NCBI RefSeq assembly: GCF_001189955.1
Contig: NZ_LFLT01000002.1
Location: 124,001-188,000 of the forward strand
Origin: Herbaspirillum chlorophenolicum
Lineage (GTDB): Bacteria > Pseudomonadota > Gammaproteobacteria > Burkholderiales > Burkholderiaceae_D
Direction of reading: 5' to 3'
Length of the DNA: 64,000 nt
Shown here: positions 35,464 to 43,798 of the stretch, in pieces
How the letters are laid out: each line of letters begins with the position of its first letter
Numbering within the stretch: position 1 is the first letter of the stretch
Notes under the pieces: generated by a model
Seen by the model: the letters and a program-made list of their open reading frames with translations, nothing else
Database searches by the model: none
What the model was told of the DNA's origin: nothing
Program-made: the position numbers and the translations under genes

Positions 35464-35540
35464 CGGGGCGTAGCGCAGCCTGGTAGCGTACTTGCATGGG
35501 GTGCAAGGGGTCGAGTGTTCGAATCACTCCGTCCCGACCA
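35464..35540 (+). tRNA. tRNA-Pro (anticodon GGG)
   Basis: 77 bases with encoded CCA end. The acceptor stem pairs CGGGGCG with CGTCCCG (one G-T pair). The anticodon stem CTTGC/GCAAG at 35491-35507 encloses the loop ATGGGGT, giving anticodon GGG at 35498-35500, which reads CCC and CCU proline codons. The T-arm contains GTTCGAATC. A promoter lies just upstream and a strong terminator 39 bases downstream, so it is transcribed as a single unit. No duplicated 3' tRNA end was found nearby, so it does not look like an occupied integration site. Confidence 0.97.
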
Positions 35541-35949
35541 ATAGAATCAAAGACTTGCGGCGAAAGCTGTATGTGCAGACGGCACTGAATATTGGATTTT
35601 ATCTAATATTCAGTGCCGTTTTACTTTGTGGGCCAGGGAAGTGCAGGTTGATCTTATGCGCTTCAGTTGTTGCCTTGCCGATATGCCTTGGATGTCCCAA
35701 GCTGAATTGCCGGAGAGCCCTCTTCGCCGGTGAACAATCACTTTCTCAGAAAATCATTTTCGTTATCTGGCGGGATTGATCATGTCTATGGTTTTTTGCC
35801 GCACCGGATGTCCAGGCGTTACACAAACACACAATTTCACGTCCACATCGCTCTTGCTTCAGGCGTTATCTGATCACCACGAATGACATGTGGAGTCCGG
35901 ATTCGACTCTCCGGAAAGCAATCCGCCAAACAAAATCAGGAGCGCAAGA
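35541..35949. other. Intergenic region after tRNA-Pro
   Basis: 409 bases. Apart from the tRNA terminator at 35579-35622 nothing is convincing. Short ORFs cross it but lack ribosome-binding sites and family resemblance. Base composition is lower in GC than the surroundings. No attachment-site repeat of the tRNA end was found. The last bases contain the ribosome-binding site (AGGAGCG) of the next lipoprotein. Confidence 0.4.
35579..35622 (+). terminator. Intrinsic terminator of tRNA-Pro
   Basis: ACGGCACTGAATATT (35579-35593) pairs perfectly over 15 bp with 35605-35619 around an 11-base loop, followed by TTT. It lies 39 bases after the tRNA end and is the longest perfect stem found near any gene here. 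Confidence 0.88.
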
Positions 35950-36174
35950 ATGAAAATCCATTTATTGATTCCGGCTATTGCCGCAACACTCGTTCTGGGT
36001 GGCTGCGTAGTGACGCCGCCTACGGTGCGGCCGGCTTATGTCGCGCCTCCCGGAGTGGTGTACGTTGAACCCACTTATGTATCGCCGGGTCCCGGTTATA
36101 TCTGGGAATACCATCCTCATTATGGTTGGGGCTGGCATCATCCGCAGTACGGCTGGCATCGAGGTTGGCGTTGA
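35950..36174 (+). CDS. Small Tyr/Trp/His-rich lipoprotein
   Basis: 74 residues. MKIHLLIPAIAATLVLGGC is a lipoprotein signal with lipobox LGGC and Cys19. The mature 56 residues are rich in Pro, Tyr, Val and, near the end, Trp and His (WEYHPHYGWGWHHPQYGW). It resembles the lipoprotein at 33611 in layout and composition, and has Cys at the same position. AGGAGCG gives the ribosome-binding site. A bidirectional terminator follows. Envelope location is likely; function is unknown. Confidence 0.77.
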   Translation: MKIHLLIPAIAATLVLGGCVVTPPTVRPAYVAPPGVVYVEPTYVSPGPGYIWEYHPHYGWGWHHPQYGWHRGWR

Positions 36175-36204
36175 GGCTGTAAATGTGGCCATTGATGGTG
36201 AAGT

Positions 36205-36236
36205 AAAAAACAGCGGCAGAGTGCCGCTGTTTTTTT
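36205..36236. terminator. Bidirectional terminator between the small lipoprotein and dmeF
   Basis: AACAGCGGCA and TGCCGCTGTT (36209-36218 and 36222-36231) form a GC-rich stem flanked by an A-run on the left and a T-run on the right, so it can stop transcripts from both sides: the small lipoprotein gene on the forward strand and dmeF on the reverse strand. Confidence 0.9.
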
Positions 36237-36262
36237 ATGGCCTGTCCGTGATGGCGCTGGTT

Positions 36263-37213
36263 TCAGGCAATCCGGTGTTCCAGCGTGAGGTGTTTCAGTT
36301 CGGCGATCGTGGCCAGCTTTTCGCGCAGGACGGCTTCGCTGATGTGTGCCGGAGTCGATACGCTGACAATGGCCGCGCGTGCCGTTGGACCGATACGCCA
36401 TACATGCAAATCGTCAATGTGGGTTTCGTCATCGCCAAGCGTATGGCGAATCCGGTGCGCGAGCCGGTCGTCGGTGACGTCGAGCAGTACGGCGGAGGTT
36501 TCTTGCAGCAGTGAATAAGACCAGCGTGCGATCACCACTGCACCCACCAGGCCCATCAGCGGGTCGAGCCAGGTCCAGCCCAGGTAAAGGCCGGCCAGCA
36601 GGGCGCCGATGGCCAGTACCGAAGTCAGCGCATCGGCCAGGACGTGGATGTAGGCCGAGCGCAGATTGTTGTCGTGGTGATCCTGGCTGTCGTGGCCATG
36701 TTGCTGATGGTGCGAATGCGCATCGTCATGCAGATGGTCATGGTCGCTGCCATGATGTGCGTGTCCGTGGTTGGCCAGCAGCAGCGCGCTGGCAATATTG
36801 ACAGCCAGGCCGATGGCCGCGATGGCAATGGCTTCGCCGAATTGGACCGTGGTTGGCCGGGCAAGCCGCCAGATGGATTCGGCGCCGATGCCGATGGATA
36901 CGCCGGCCAGCACCAGAGCCGAGGCAAAGCCGGCCAGGTCGCCGACCTTGCCGGTGCCGAAGCTGAAGCGCGTATTGCGTGCATGGCGGCGCGCGAACAC
37001 ATAAGCGCCCACCGAGACCGCCAGCGCGCCGGCATGGGTCGCCATGTGGAAGCCGTCGGCCAGCAGCGCCATCGATCCGGTGAGATAGCCGGTGACGATT
37101 TCTGCCACCATCATCACCGCAGTCAGCAGGACGACCCACAATGTGCGTTTGGTATTGCGGTCGTGGTCGGCGCCGAGGTAGATATGTTCATGCGCGAAGG
37201 AGGGTGATTGCAT
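36263..37213 (-). CDS. dmeF: Cation diffusion facilitator, DmeF-like metal exporter
   Basis: 316 residues with six membrane helices and a C-terminal cytoplasmic domain. Metal-site residues are visible: D53 and H56 in LLADGFHMATH (helix 2) and H190-x3-D194 in HVLADALTSVL (helix 5). A long His/Asp-rich loop spans about 149-181, as in DmeF/CzcD-type exporters. It should pump Co, Ni or Zn out of the cytoplasm in exchange for protons. It starts eight bases after a DmeR/RcnR-like regulator in the same operon, which favours cobalt or nickel over zinc. Confidence 0.88.
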   Translation of the reverse strand: MQSPSFAHEHIYLGADHDRNTKRTLWVVLLTAVMMVAEIVTGYLTGSMALLADGFHMATHAGALAVSVGAYVFARRHARNTRFSFGTGKVGDLAGFASALVLAGVSIGIGAESIWRLARPTTVQFGEAIAIAAIGLAVNIASALLLANHGHAHHGSDHDHLHDDAHSHHQQHGHDSQDHHDNNLRSAYIHVLADALTSVLAIGALLAGLYLGWTWLDPLMGLVGAVVIARWSYSLLQETSAVLLDVTDDRLAHRIRHTLGDDETHIDDLHVWRIGPTARAAIVSVSTPAHISEAVLREKLATIAELKHLTLEHRIA

Positions 37214-37221
37214 ATGCGTTC

Positions 37222-37497
37222 CTATTTTGAATAGCGGCGAATTGCTTGCAGAACTTCATCCAGGCCCTGGCTGCGCTCATGGTCGGACAGGCCAGGGCGG
37301 GCGACGTGTTCGCGTGCATGGGCTTCAATCAGTTCATCCATCAGCCCGTTGAGCGCGCCTCGGATAGCCGCGGCCAGATGCAGGGTCTTGCTGCAATCGG
37401 CATCGGCTTCCAGTGCTCGGTCCAGTGCTTGTACCTGGCCGCCGATACGGCGTACGCGCTTGAGCAACTGGTCTTTGTGCTGCGTAATGTGGCTCAT
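37222..37497 (-). CDS. dmeR: Metal-sensing repressor of the RcnR/DmeR (CsoR) family
   Basis: 91 residues, all helical: MSHITQHKDQLLKRVRRIGG, then QALDRALEADADCSKTLHLA with His4, Cys35 and nearby histidines in the positions used for metal binding by RcnR-type proteins. These tetramers bind G-tract operators and release DNA on binding Ni, Co or a related ligand. The G/C-tract operator directly upstream and the metal exporter downstream make the assignment coherent. A start at 37497 is chosen; in-frame extension upstream has no family resemblance. FrmR-type formaldehyde sensing is a less likely alternative. Confidence 0.87.
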   Translation of the reverse strand: MSHITQHKDQLLKRVRRIGGQVQALDRALEADADCSKTLHLAAAIRGALNGLMDELIEAHAREHVARPGLSDHERSQGLDEVLQAIRRYSK

Positions 37498-37500
37498 ACC

Positions 37501-37553
37501 ATACCCCCCTATCCTATTTTTTGGATTATATCGCCGTATCTGGCATTTGTCTC
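37501..37553 (-). promoter_or_regulatory. dmeRF promoter and RcnR-type operator
   Basis: On the reverse strand, GAGACA (37553-37548) and a perfect TATAAT (37530-37525) are 17 bases apart. Just downstream, ATAGGGGGGTAT (reverse of 37501-37512) is the G-tract flanked by inverted ATA/TAT that RcnR/FrmR/DmeR-type repressors bind. It lies between the predicted start and the ATG at 37497, and the G-run also acts as Shine-Dalgarno sequence, so repressor binding would block the promoter's first bases. Confidence 0.75.
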
Positions 37554-37769
37554 GGATCCGGTTGCTGATGTCATTCAGATAAGTTCGGACAGCCACTGGC
37601 TCTGCCTGGCAAGGAGCAAAGATCCGGAAAAATAGACGAACAGCCCCGCCTCTATAAGCTATGCGTAAGTTATCGGCTCTACATTGCGGACAATGCGGCT
37701 CTTTATGCGCGCAGCAATGCCTGCCTTGAAGCAGGCGCAGATAAGCGGAATATCCGCAGGGAGACAAGC

Positions 37770-39443
37770 ATGGCAAAGTTGAAGGCAGGGGCCTCTGAGG
37801 GCCGCATGAGGGCTTGGGGCATAAGGCTGTTGCCTTGGCTGGTGGGCGGGCTGGCAGGGGGCGGCCTGGTTTTCGCGCTGGACGCGTTTCGTGCCGGCGA
37901 AGTGATCGGCGCGCCATGGCAGGCTTGCCTGGCGGTACTGGTGGCGTTGATGTGTTTCGCCTTCGTGCAGCGCCGGCGCAATCCGGGTGCCGCACAACTG
38001 GTCGACAAGGTCGGCAACGAGATCGACCACATCATGATCGGTGCGGCTGAAACTTCCTTCTTCGTCGACTCCATCAAGGGCAAGATCAGCAAGGACGTCG
38101 ACGCGGCCAATAACATCGCGGCCAGTGCGGAGCAGAGCGCGGCCAGCACCGAACAGATTGCGGCCAATGCCGAACGCGCTTCGGCCATTGCCTCCGAGGT
38201 GCGTTCGGAAAGCGTCAGCGGCCGGGCAGAAGTCGACCGCGGCTTGCAGCAGATCGGCCAGGCGCGCACCGATGCGCAGGCGGCTTCCGGCATGATGGAA
38301 CAACTGCAGGAAAAATCGCGCCGTATCCATGGCATCACCGAAGTCATCAGCGAGATCGCGGCGCGCACCAATCTGCTGGCGCTCAATGCCGCCATCGAGG
38401 CGGCGCGCGCAGGAGAGCAGGGGCGCGGGTTTGCCGTGGTGGCAGGGGAAGTGCGCCAGTTGGCGCAACGCACCAAAGAAGCCACGGACGATATCGGCGT
38501 GATGGTGCGCGCCATCAACGAAGAGGCTGAACGCGCCGCATCGGGCATGAATGCGCTCAGCGGCCGTGTGCTGGAAGCGGCGCAGAATGTCGAAAAGGTG
38601 CATACGCTGTTGAACAGCATCGAGCGTTCAGCCAGCCATTCGCAGGAGCAGATCGAGGAGATCGCGCTGGCTTCGCGCGAACACGTGCAGACCACGCAAA
38701 ACATCGCCGAATCCATTTCGGCCATCCGTAACGGGATGCTGCAAACCGATGCCGAACTGCCACGCGTGGCGGCGTCGGCGATGGCGCTGTCGGAGCGCGC
38801 CGAAATCGTGTTCGAAGCGATCGCCGAGAGCGGCGCGGACACGGTGCACGATGCGATCCGCGCGGTGGCGGCGGATGGCGCGCATCGGGTCGGGCGACTG
38901 TTTGAGGAGTCGATCGCTGCCGGCCGCATCTCGGAAGCAGCGCTGTTCGACCGCACTTACAAGCCTATCCCGAATACCTCGCCGCAAAAACACTCCACCC
39001 AGTTCGACGGTTTCACCGACCGTGTGCTGCCGCAAGTCCAGGAAACGCTCCTTGAGCAGATGCCGCAACTGGCGTATGCCGGCGCGGTCGACAACAACGG
39101 TTATTTTCCGACGCATAACAAGAAGTTTTCACAGCCGCTGACAGGCAACTACGACGTCGACCTGGTCAACAACCGCACCAAGCGTATCTTCAGCGACCGT
39201 ACCGGCAAGCGCTGCGGCGCAAACACCAAGCCTTTCCTGTTGCAAACGTATAAGCGCGATACCGGGGAGGTGATGCACGACCTGTCGGTGCCGATCTATG
39301 TCAATGGCAAGCATTGGGGTGGTTTTCGCGTCGGCTACCGTTCCAGCCATGCACCTGCGGCAGCACCGGCGCCGTCCGGGGCAGGTGGGCAACCGCGGCT
39401 CCAGGCGCGGCAAGCCGGCCGTATCGGTATTGCAAAGGTTTAG
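37770..39443 (+). CDS. Methyl-accepting chemotaxis protein with C-terminal sensor-like domain
   Basis: 557 residues. Two N-terminal membrane helices (about 19-38 and 48-66) are joined by only ten residues, so there is no periplasmic sensor. The signalling domain spans about 100-370, with the conserved tip [21 protein letters not shown] near 201-221. After it, residues about 390-525 form a PAS/Cache-like domain ([28 protein letters not shown]) that may sense a cytoplasmic signal. No CheR/CheB docking pentapeptide is present at the end. It precedes cheR in the chemotaxis cluster. Confidence 0.88.
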   Translation: MAKLKAGASEGRMRAWGIRLLPWLVGGLAGGGLVFALDAFRAGEVIGAPWQACLAVLVALMCFAFVQRRRNPGAAQLVDKVGNEIDHIMIGAAETSFFVDSIKGKISKDVDAANNIAASAEQSAASTEQIAANAERASAIASEVRSESVSGRAEVDRGLQQIGQARTDAQAASGMMEQLQEKSRRIHGITEVISEIAARTNLLALNAAIEAARAGEQGRGFAVVAGEVRQLAQRTKEATDDIGVMVRAINEEAERAASGMNALSGRVLEAAQNVEKVHTLLNSIERSASHSQEQIEEIALASREHVQTTQNIAESISAIRNGMLQTDAELPRVAASAMALSERAEIVFEAIAESGADTVHDAIRAVAADGAHRVGRLFEESIAAGRISEAALFDRTYKPIPNTSPQKHSTQFDGFTDRVLPQVQETLLEQMPQLAYAGAVDNNGYFPTHNKKFSQPLTGNYDVDLVNNRTKRIFSDRTGKRCGANTKPFLLQTYKRDTGEVMHDLSVPIYVNGKHWGGFRVGYRSSHAPAAAPAPSGAGGQPRLQARQAGRIGIAKV

Positions 39444-39637
39444 GCCGGCAGCGGCAAACCTGCTTGACTTGGCGCAATAGGGGGGTAAATCCACTTCATT
39501 TCCAAGGCTGATTCGCTTGACCCGGCTCAGTGGCTGATAGATTATTCGACAAGGGGGTACCCCGCCCGCAAGGAGCTGGGGAGTAGAGATCGTATGCATT
39601 CGCGCCGCTGGCGCGATTTGCCAGTGAAGGAAAGTCA

Positions 39638-40507
39638 GTGAAGCCTACCGTGCCGAGCAAGGGCGAGTCCGGGAAAGAGTTCGATTTCACCGGTCGTGAT
39701 TTCGAGCGTGTCCGTGGGCTTATTTATCAGCGTGCGGGCATTGCCTTGGCCGACAGCAAGCAGGAGATGGTCTACAGCCGCCTGGCGCGCCGCCTGCGCG
39801 CGACCGGCATCACCTCGTTCAATCAGTACCTCGACATACTCGAGCGTACCCACGATTCCGATGAGTGGGAGGCATTTACCAATGCGCTGACCACCAATCT
39901 GACTTCATTTTTCAGGGAATCGCATCATTTCCCGATTCTCGCCGATTTTGTCAAGACGCTAAAAGAGCCGGCTTCCATATGGTGTTCCGCCGCATCGACC
40001 GGCGAGGAACCCTATACCATTGCCATGACGGTGTGCGAGGCTTACGGAACGCTGACGCCGCCGGTGCAGATCATTGCGACCGATATCGATACCAATGTGC
40101 TGGCTACCGGCGCCAATGGCGTTTATCCGATGGAGCGCATCGAGAAGCTGTCGCCGGAGCGGGTGAAGAAGTTTTTCCTGCGCGGCAAGGGCAACCATGA
40201 GGGCTATGTGCGCGTGCGGCCGGAGTTGCGCAAGTTGATCACCTTCAAGCAATTGAACCTGCTGGCCGATGGCTGGCCGATCAGCGGCCAGTTCGATGTC
40301 ATCTTTTGCCGGAACGTGATGATTTACTTCGACAAGCCGACCCAGAGCAAGATCTTGTCGAGATTTGTGCCATTGATGAAGCCACATGCCTTGTTGTTTG
40401 CCGGTCATTCGGAAAACTTCCTGTACGTTTCCGATGCACTCAAACTCAAAGGCAAGACGGTTTATGAACTGAATGCGGCGCAGCGTGGCGCAAGGAACAA
40501 GACATGA
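39638..40507 (+). CDS. cheR: Chemotaxis protein methyltransferase CheR
   Basis: 289 residues. An N-terminal helical domain (about 1-95) recognises receptors; the methyltransferase domain follows with [16 protein letters not shown] as S-adenosylmethionine-binding motif, [11 protein letters not shown] and [13 protein letters not shown]. It methylates glutamates of chemoreceptors to adapt signalling. It starts at GTG with AAGGAAAG three bases upstream, and overlaps cheD by four bases (ATGA). The 194-base gap before it has the hairpin CGCGCC-GCT-GGCGCG at 39601-39615 but no clear promoter. Confidence 0.96.
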   Translation: MKPTVPSKGESGKEFDFTGRDFERVRGLIYQRAGIALADSKQEMVYSRLARRLRATGITSFNQYLDILERTHDSDEWEAFTNALTTNLTSFFRESHHFPILADFVKTLKEPASIWCSAASTGEEPYTIAMTVCEAYGTLTPPVQIIATDIDTNVLATGANGVYPMERIEKLSPERVKKFFLRGKGNHEGYVRVRPELRKLITFKQLNLLADGWPISGQFDVIFCRNVMIYFDKPTQSKILSRFVPLMKPHALLFAGHSENFLYVSDALKLKGKTVYELNAAQRGARNKT

Positions 40508-41109
40508 GTCAAGCCCCGGAGCAGTTTGCCTCCAACCTATACTACGATCGCACGTTCGACTGCGATGCGGCAAAGATCCTGCCAGGAGAGTATTTCTTTA
40601 CGCATAAGGACATGATGATCGTCACGGTCCTGGGCTCCTGCGTCTCGGCCTGTATCCGCGACCGGGTGTCGGGTATCGGCGGCATGAACCACTTCATGCT
40701 GCCGGACGGCGGCGGCGACGATGGCAGTCCGGTATCGGCATCGGCGCGCTACGGCACCTACGCAATGGAAATCCTGATCAACGACGTGCTCAAGGCCGGT
40801 GCGCGCCGCGATAACCTGGAAGCCAAGGTGTTCGGCGGCGGCAACGTGCTGCGCGGTTTTTCCGCCATCAACGTCGGTGAGCGCAATGCCGAGTTCGTCA
40901 GGCGCTATCTCAAGGCGGAAAGCATTCGCGTCGTGGCGGAGGACCTGAACGACATTTGGCCGCGCAAGGTTTATTTTTTTCCCCGGACCGGCAAGGTGCT
41001 GGTCAAGAAATTAAAGCAACTGCACAACGACACGCTGGCAGTACGGGAAAAGGCTTATGCAAGCAAACTGGTTACCAAACCGGTGGGCGGCGAAGTCGAC
41101 CTGTTCTGA
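40504..41109 (+). CDS. cheD: Chemoreceptor glutamine deamidase CheD
   Basis: 201 residues. The CheD core begins [20 protein letters not shown] with the catalytic cysteine in GSCVSACI, followed by [12 protein letters not shown] with the catalytic histidine and [13 protein letters not shown]. It deamidates receptor glutamines and so tunes methylation sites. It is translationally coupled to cheR by an ATGA overlap and followed by cheB, the normal order. Confidence 0.95.
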   Translation: MSQAPEQFASNLYYDRTFDCDAAKILPGEYFFTHKDMMIVTVLGSCVSACIRDRVSGIGGMNHFMLPDGGGDDGSPVSASARYGTYAMEILINDVLKAGARRDNLEAKVFGGGNVLRGFSAINVGERNAEFVRRYLKAESIRVVAEDLNDIWPRKVYFFPRTGKVLVKKLKQLHNDTLAVREKAYASKLVTKPVGGEVDLF

Positions 41110-41178
41110 GTGTGGCCGCGTGGACAGTAATGAGGCGTGGCGCCGCGCGGCGTAGCAAGCAATACGGAAAGCATGGTT

Positions 41179-42255
41179 ATGAAAATAAAAGTACTCATCG
41201 TTGACGACTCCGCGCTGATTCGCAGCGTAATGCGCGAAATTATCGGTAGCCAACCGGACATGGAAGTGGTCGGTGTGGCGCCCGACCCGATCATCGCCCG
41301 CGAATTGATCAAGCAGACCAATCCGGACGTACTGACGCTGGATGTCGAAATGCCGCGCATGGACGGCCTGGATTTCCTGGAAAAACTGATGCGCCTGCGC
41401 CCCATGCCGGTGGTGATGGTGTCTTCGCTGACCGAACGCGGCTCGGAAATCACCTTGCGCGCGCTTGAACTGGGCGCGATCGATTTCGTCACCAAACCGA
41501 AAATATCGATCCAGAGCGGCATGCAGGAATATGCCGACATGATCGCCGACAAGATCCGCGCCGCTTCGAAGGCACGGGTCAAGGCCCGCGCGCCGCGTGC
41601 GGCGGAGCAGGGGCATGTGCCAGGCGATGTCCTGCCGCAGATCCGCAATCCGCTGACCAGTAGCGAAAAGCTGATCATCATCGGCGCCTCCACCGGCGGC
41701 ACCGAAGCCATTAAGGAATTCCTGATCCGCATGCCGTCGGATTGCCCGGGCATTCTGATTACCCAGCACATGCCGGAAGGTTTTACCCGGTCGTTTGCGC
41801 AGCGATTGAACAACCTGTGCAAAATTTCCGTGGTCGAAGCTGCGGGCAATGAACGGGTGCTGCCAGGCCATGCCTACATCGCCCCGGGCCATTCGCACCT
41901 GAAACTGGTGCGCAGCGGCGCCAACTATATGACCCAGCTCGACCAGGGGCCGCCGGTCAACCGCCACCGGCCATCGGTGGATGTGCTGTTCCAGTCGGCT
42001 GCGGCTTGCGCCGGCAAGAATGCCGTCGGCGTGATCTTGACCGGCATGGGCAAAGACGGCGCACAGGGCATGCTGGAGATGAAAGGGGCCGGCGCCTACA
42101 ATTTCGCACAGGATGAGGCATCCTGCGTGGTGTTTGGCATGCCGCGCGAAGCCATCGCAATCGGCGCCGCGCATGAAGTGCTGTCGCTGCAAGCGATGCC
42201 GGGCCGGGTGCTGGCATGGCTGGCGGAACACGGAAGCCGGGCGTTGCGCGTGTAA
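41179..42255 (+). CDS. cheB: Chemotaxis response regulator and methylesterase CheB
   Basis: 358 residues. The N-terminal receiver domain has [13 protein letters not shown] and phospho-acceptor Asp in [13 protein letters not shown]; the C-terminal methylesterase has the catalytic Ser in [11 protein letters not shown], His in [12 protein letters not shown] and Asp in [10 protein letters not shown]. It removes receptor methyl groups after phosphorylation by CheA, which is not in the window. GGAAAG lies seven bases before the ATG at 41179; an ATG at 41173 is possible but badly spaced. Confidence 0.95.
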   Translation: MKIKVLIVDDSALIRSVMREIIGSQPDMEVVGVAPDPIIARELIKQTNPDVLTLDVEMPRMDGLDFLEKLMRLRPMPVVMVSSLTERGSEITLRALELGAIDFVTKPKISIQSGMQEYADMIADKIRAASKARVKARAPRAAEQGHVPGDVLPQIRNPLTSSEKLIIIGASTGGTEAIKEFLIRMPSDCPGILITQHMPEGFTRSFAQRLNNLCKISVVEAAGNERVLPGHAYIAPGHSHLKLVRSGANYMTQLDQGPPVNRHRPSVDVLFQSAAACAGKNAVGVILTGMGKDGAQGMLEMKGAGAYNFAQDEASCVVFGMPREAIAIGAAHEVLSLQAMPGRVLAWLAEHGSRALRV

Positions 42256-42263
42256 AACACGGC

Positions 42264-42290
42264 GGCAGCGCCGATTCCGCTGCCATTTTC
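42264..42290 (+). terminator. Terminator-like hairpin after cheB
   Basis: GGCAGCG (42264-42270) and CGCTGCC (42278-42284) pair perfectly around a 7-base loop and are followed by ATTTTC. The T-run is short, so termination may be partial. It lies in the 181-base gap between cheB and cheY, which may carry its own cheY promoter. Confidence 0.5.
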
Positions 42291-42436
42291 GTGGTCGCTG
42301 CACTACAATGCCGTGGCAATGAAGAGGGACGCATGGACGGGATGTCGTGCGTACGGAATAAGAAAGTGGGACGGTTCAAGTTCGCATGCGGGCTGGCCGT
42401 TAACCAAGAAATCAATTGATTAGATGGAGTCTTAGC

Positions 42437-42832
42437 ATGTCGGGTCCCAATACCAAGTTCTTAGTCGTCGATGACTTTTCGACCATGCGCCGCATCGTGC
42501 GCAACCTGCTCAAGGAATTGGGCTACACCAACGTGGACGAGGCGGAAGACGGCGTGCAGGCATTGCAAAAGCTGCGCAGCGACCAATTCGACTTCGTCGT
42601 CTCCGACTGGAACATGCCCAACATGGACGGCCTGACCATGCTGCAGGAAATCCGCAAGGACCCGTCGCTGTCCAAGCTGCCGGTGTTGATGGTCACGGCT
42701 GAAGCCAAGAAGGAAAACATCGTGGCTGCTGCCCAAGCCGGCGCCAATGGGTACGTGGTCAAGCCTTTCACCGCAGCGACGCTGGATGAGAAGCTGGCCA
42801 AGATTTTCGAAAAGATGGCCGCGGGTGGCTGA
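42437..42832 (+). CDS. cheY: Chemotaxis response regulator CheY
   Basis: 131 residues, a single receiver domain. Acidic pocket [12 protein letters not shown], phospho-acceptor in [13 protein letters not shown], Thr in [12 protein letters not shown] and Lys in [11 protein letters not shown]. Phosphorylated CheY binds the flagellar switch to change motor direction. GGAG eight bases before the ATG selects the start at 42437. One base separates it from cheZ, so the two are translated together. Confidence 0.97.
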   Translation: MSGPNTKFLVVDDFSTMRRIVRNLLKELGYTNVDEAEDGVQALQKLRSDQFDFVVSDWNMPNMDGLTMLQEIRKDPSLSKLPVLMVTAEAKKENIVAAAQAGANGYVVKPFTAATLDEKLAKIFEKMAAGG

Positions 42833-42833
42833 C

Positions 42834-43469
42834 GTGAGCGGGGGGGCAAACGCCGACACTACTGGCGCTCTCAACGAGGAAGTGCTGTCCCGTATCGGGC
42901 ACATGACGCGCAATCTGCACGACAGCCTGCGCGGCCTGGGCTTTGACAGGTTATTGGAAAGAGCCGCCAGCGACATGCCGGATGCGCGCGATCGCCTTGA
43001 GTACGTGGCGCGCATGACCGAGCAGGCGGCGCAACGCGTGCTTACTGCCACGGAGCTGGCCAGCCCGCTGCAAGAGCGCATCAAGGACGGCGCTACGGAG
43101 CTCAAGGCGCAGTGGGATGCGGCGGCGGTATCGGGTTTTTCCGAAACCGACTATCGGGCGCTGGGGGCGAAGACATCGGCATTCCTGGCGCAGGCAGGCG
43201 AGGATAGCAGCGTCACCAAGCAGCAATTGCTGGACATCATGATGGCCCAGGATTTCCAGGATTTGACGGGGCAGGTGATCAAGCGCGTCACCCAATTGGC
43301 GCATGACCTGGAGTCGCAATTGGTGCAGCTACTGGTGGATTACTCGCCCGGTGATGCGAAGAAGGAAGATACCGGCCTCTTGAACGGGCCCCAGATCGAT
43401 CCGGCCGGCAAGGATGTGATTGCCAATCAGGGGCAGGTGGACGATCTGCTGGAAAGTCTCGGCTTCTGA
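42834..43469 (+). CDS. cheZ: Protein phosphatase CheZ
   Basis: 211 residues, long helical hairpin protein. The catalytic glutamine lies in MMAQDFQDLTGQVIKRV, and the C-terminal CheY-binding peptide QGQVDDLLESLGF closely matches the E. coli one. It speeds CheY-P dephosphorylation. The start is GTG at 42834, one base after the cheY stop; longer in-frame extension would overlap cheY. A 12-bp terminator hairpin follows. Confidence 0.95.
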   Translation: MSGGANADTTGALNEEVLSRIGHMTRNLHDSLRGLGFDRLLERAASDMPDARDRLEYVARMTEQAAQRVLTATELASPLQERIKDGATELKAQWDAAAVSGFSETDYRALGAKTSAFLAQAGEDSSVTKQQLLDIMMAQDFQDLTGQVIKRVTQLAHDLESQLVQLLVDYSPGDAKKEDTGLLNGPQIDPAGKDVIANQGQVDDLLESLGF

Positions 43470-43798
43470 GAAGTGCCGCCAGTCATTGCTGCAACGGCAA
43501 TGACTGGCTTTATCTGGCTGGAAATGCGAGAGGCTCGCATTTAATGAGGTGACATTCCCGAGGGAAATCCGGCTACTTCGGCCAGAATGTTGTCATTTCA
43601 GTCGTTTTTTCTTTCCTTTTCGATACGCCTCGTTCTGTGACAGGCAGAGCCTTGTGCTTTTGCCTAGTCCGAAATGGGGGACCTTTTTGCCCCTATTCCC
43701 CTGATGATCCCCGTGCTTGCTCCCCAATAATTCTGGCTATTGTTCTCGAAATCCGTCTATCAATCGGGAACGGAGTTTATGCAGGGGGGATTCGGCAA
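43470..43798 (+). other. cheZ-flhB intergenic region with stacked hairpins
   Basis: 329 bases without an ORF of note. After the cheZ terminator there is a 9-bp hairpin AAATGCGAG/CTCGCATTT (43522-43542), then an imperfect long hairpin (43543-43597, arms AATGA..ACATTC..CCGA with TCGG..GAATGT..TCATT), which ends in a U-rich stretch around 43604-43620. These could belong to a 3' UTR or a small RNA. The right part should hold the flhB promoter, but no clear sigma-28 or sigma-70 site was found. Confidence 0.4.
43478..43512 (+). terminator. Intrinsic terminator after cheZ
   Basis: GCCAGTCATTGC (43478-43489) pairs perfectly over 12 bp with GCAATGACTGGC (43497-43508) around a 7-base loop, followed by TTTAT. 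It lies eight bases beyond the cheZ stop. Confidence 0.8.

Noticed and set aside
35492-35779. 95-codon ORF running out of tRNA-Pro
   Set aside because: It begins inside the tRNA and reads through its terminator; no ribosome-binding site.
35541-35949. Integration site or remnant island next to tRNA-Pro
   Set aside because: No repeat of the tRNA 3' end, no integrase and no phage-like gene was found.
36644-37207. 187-codon forward ORF opposite dmeF
   Set aside because: Antisense to the exporter gene; its Met/Val-rich part simply mirrors the His-rich loop codons.
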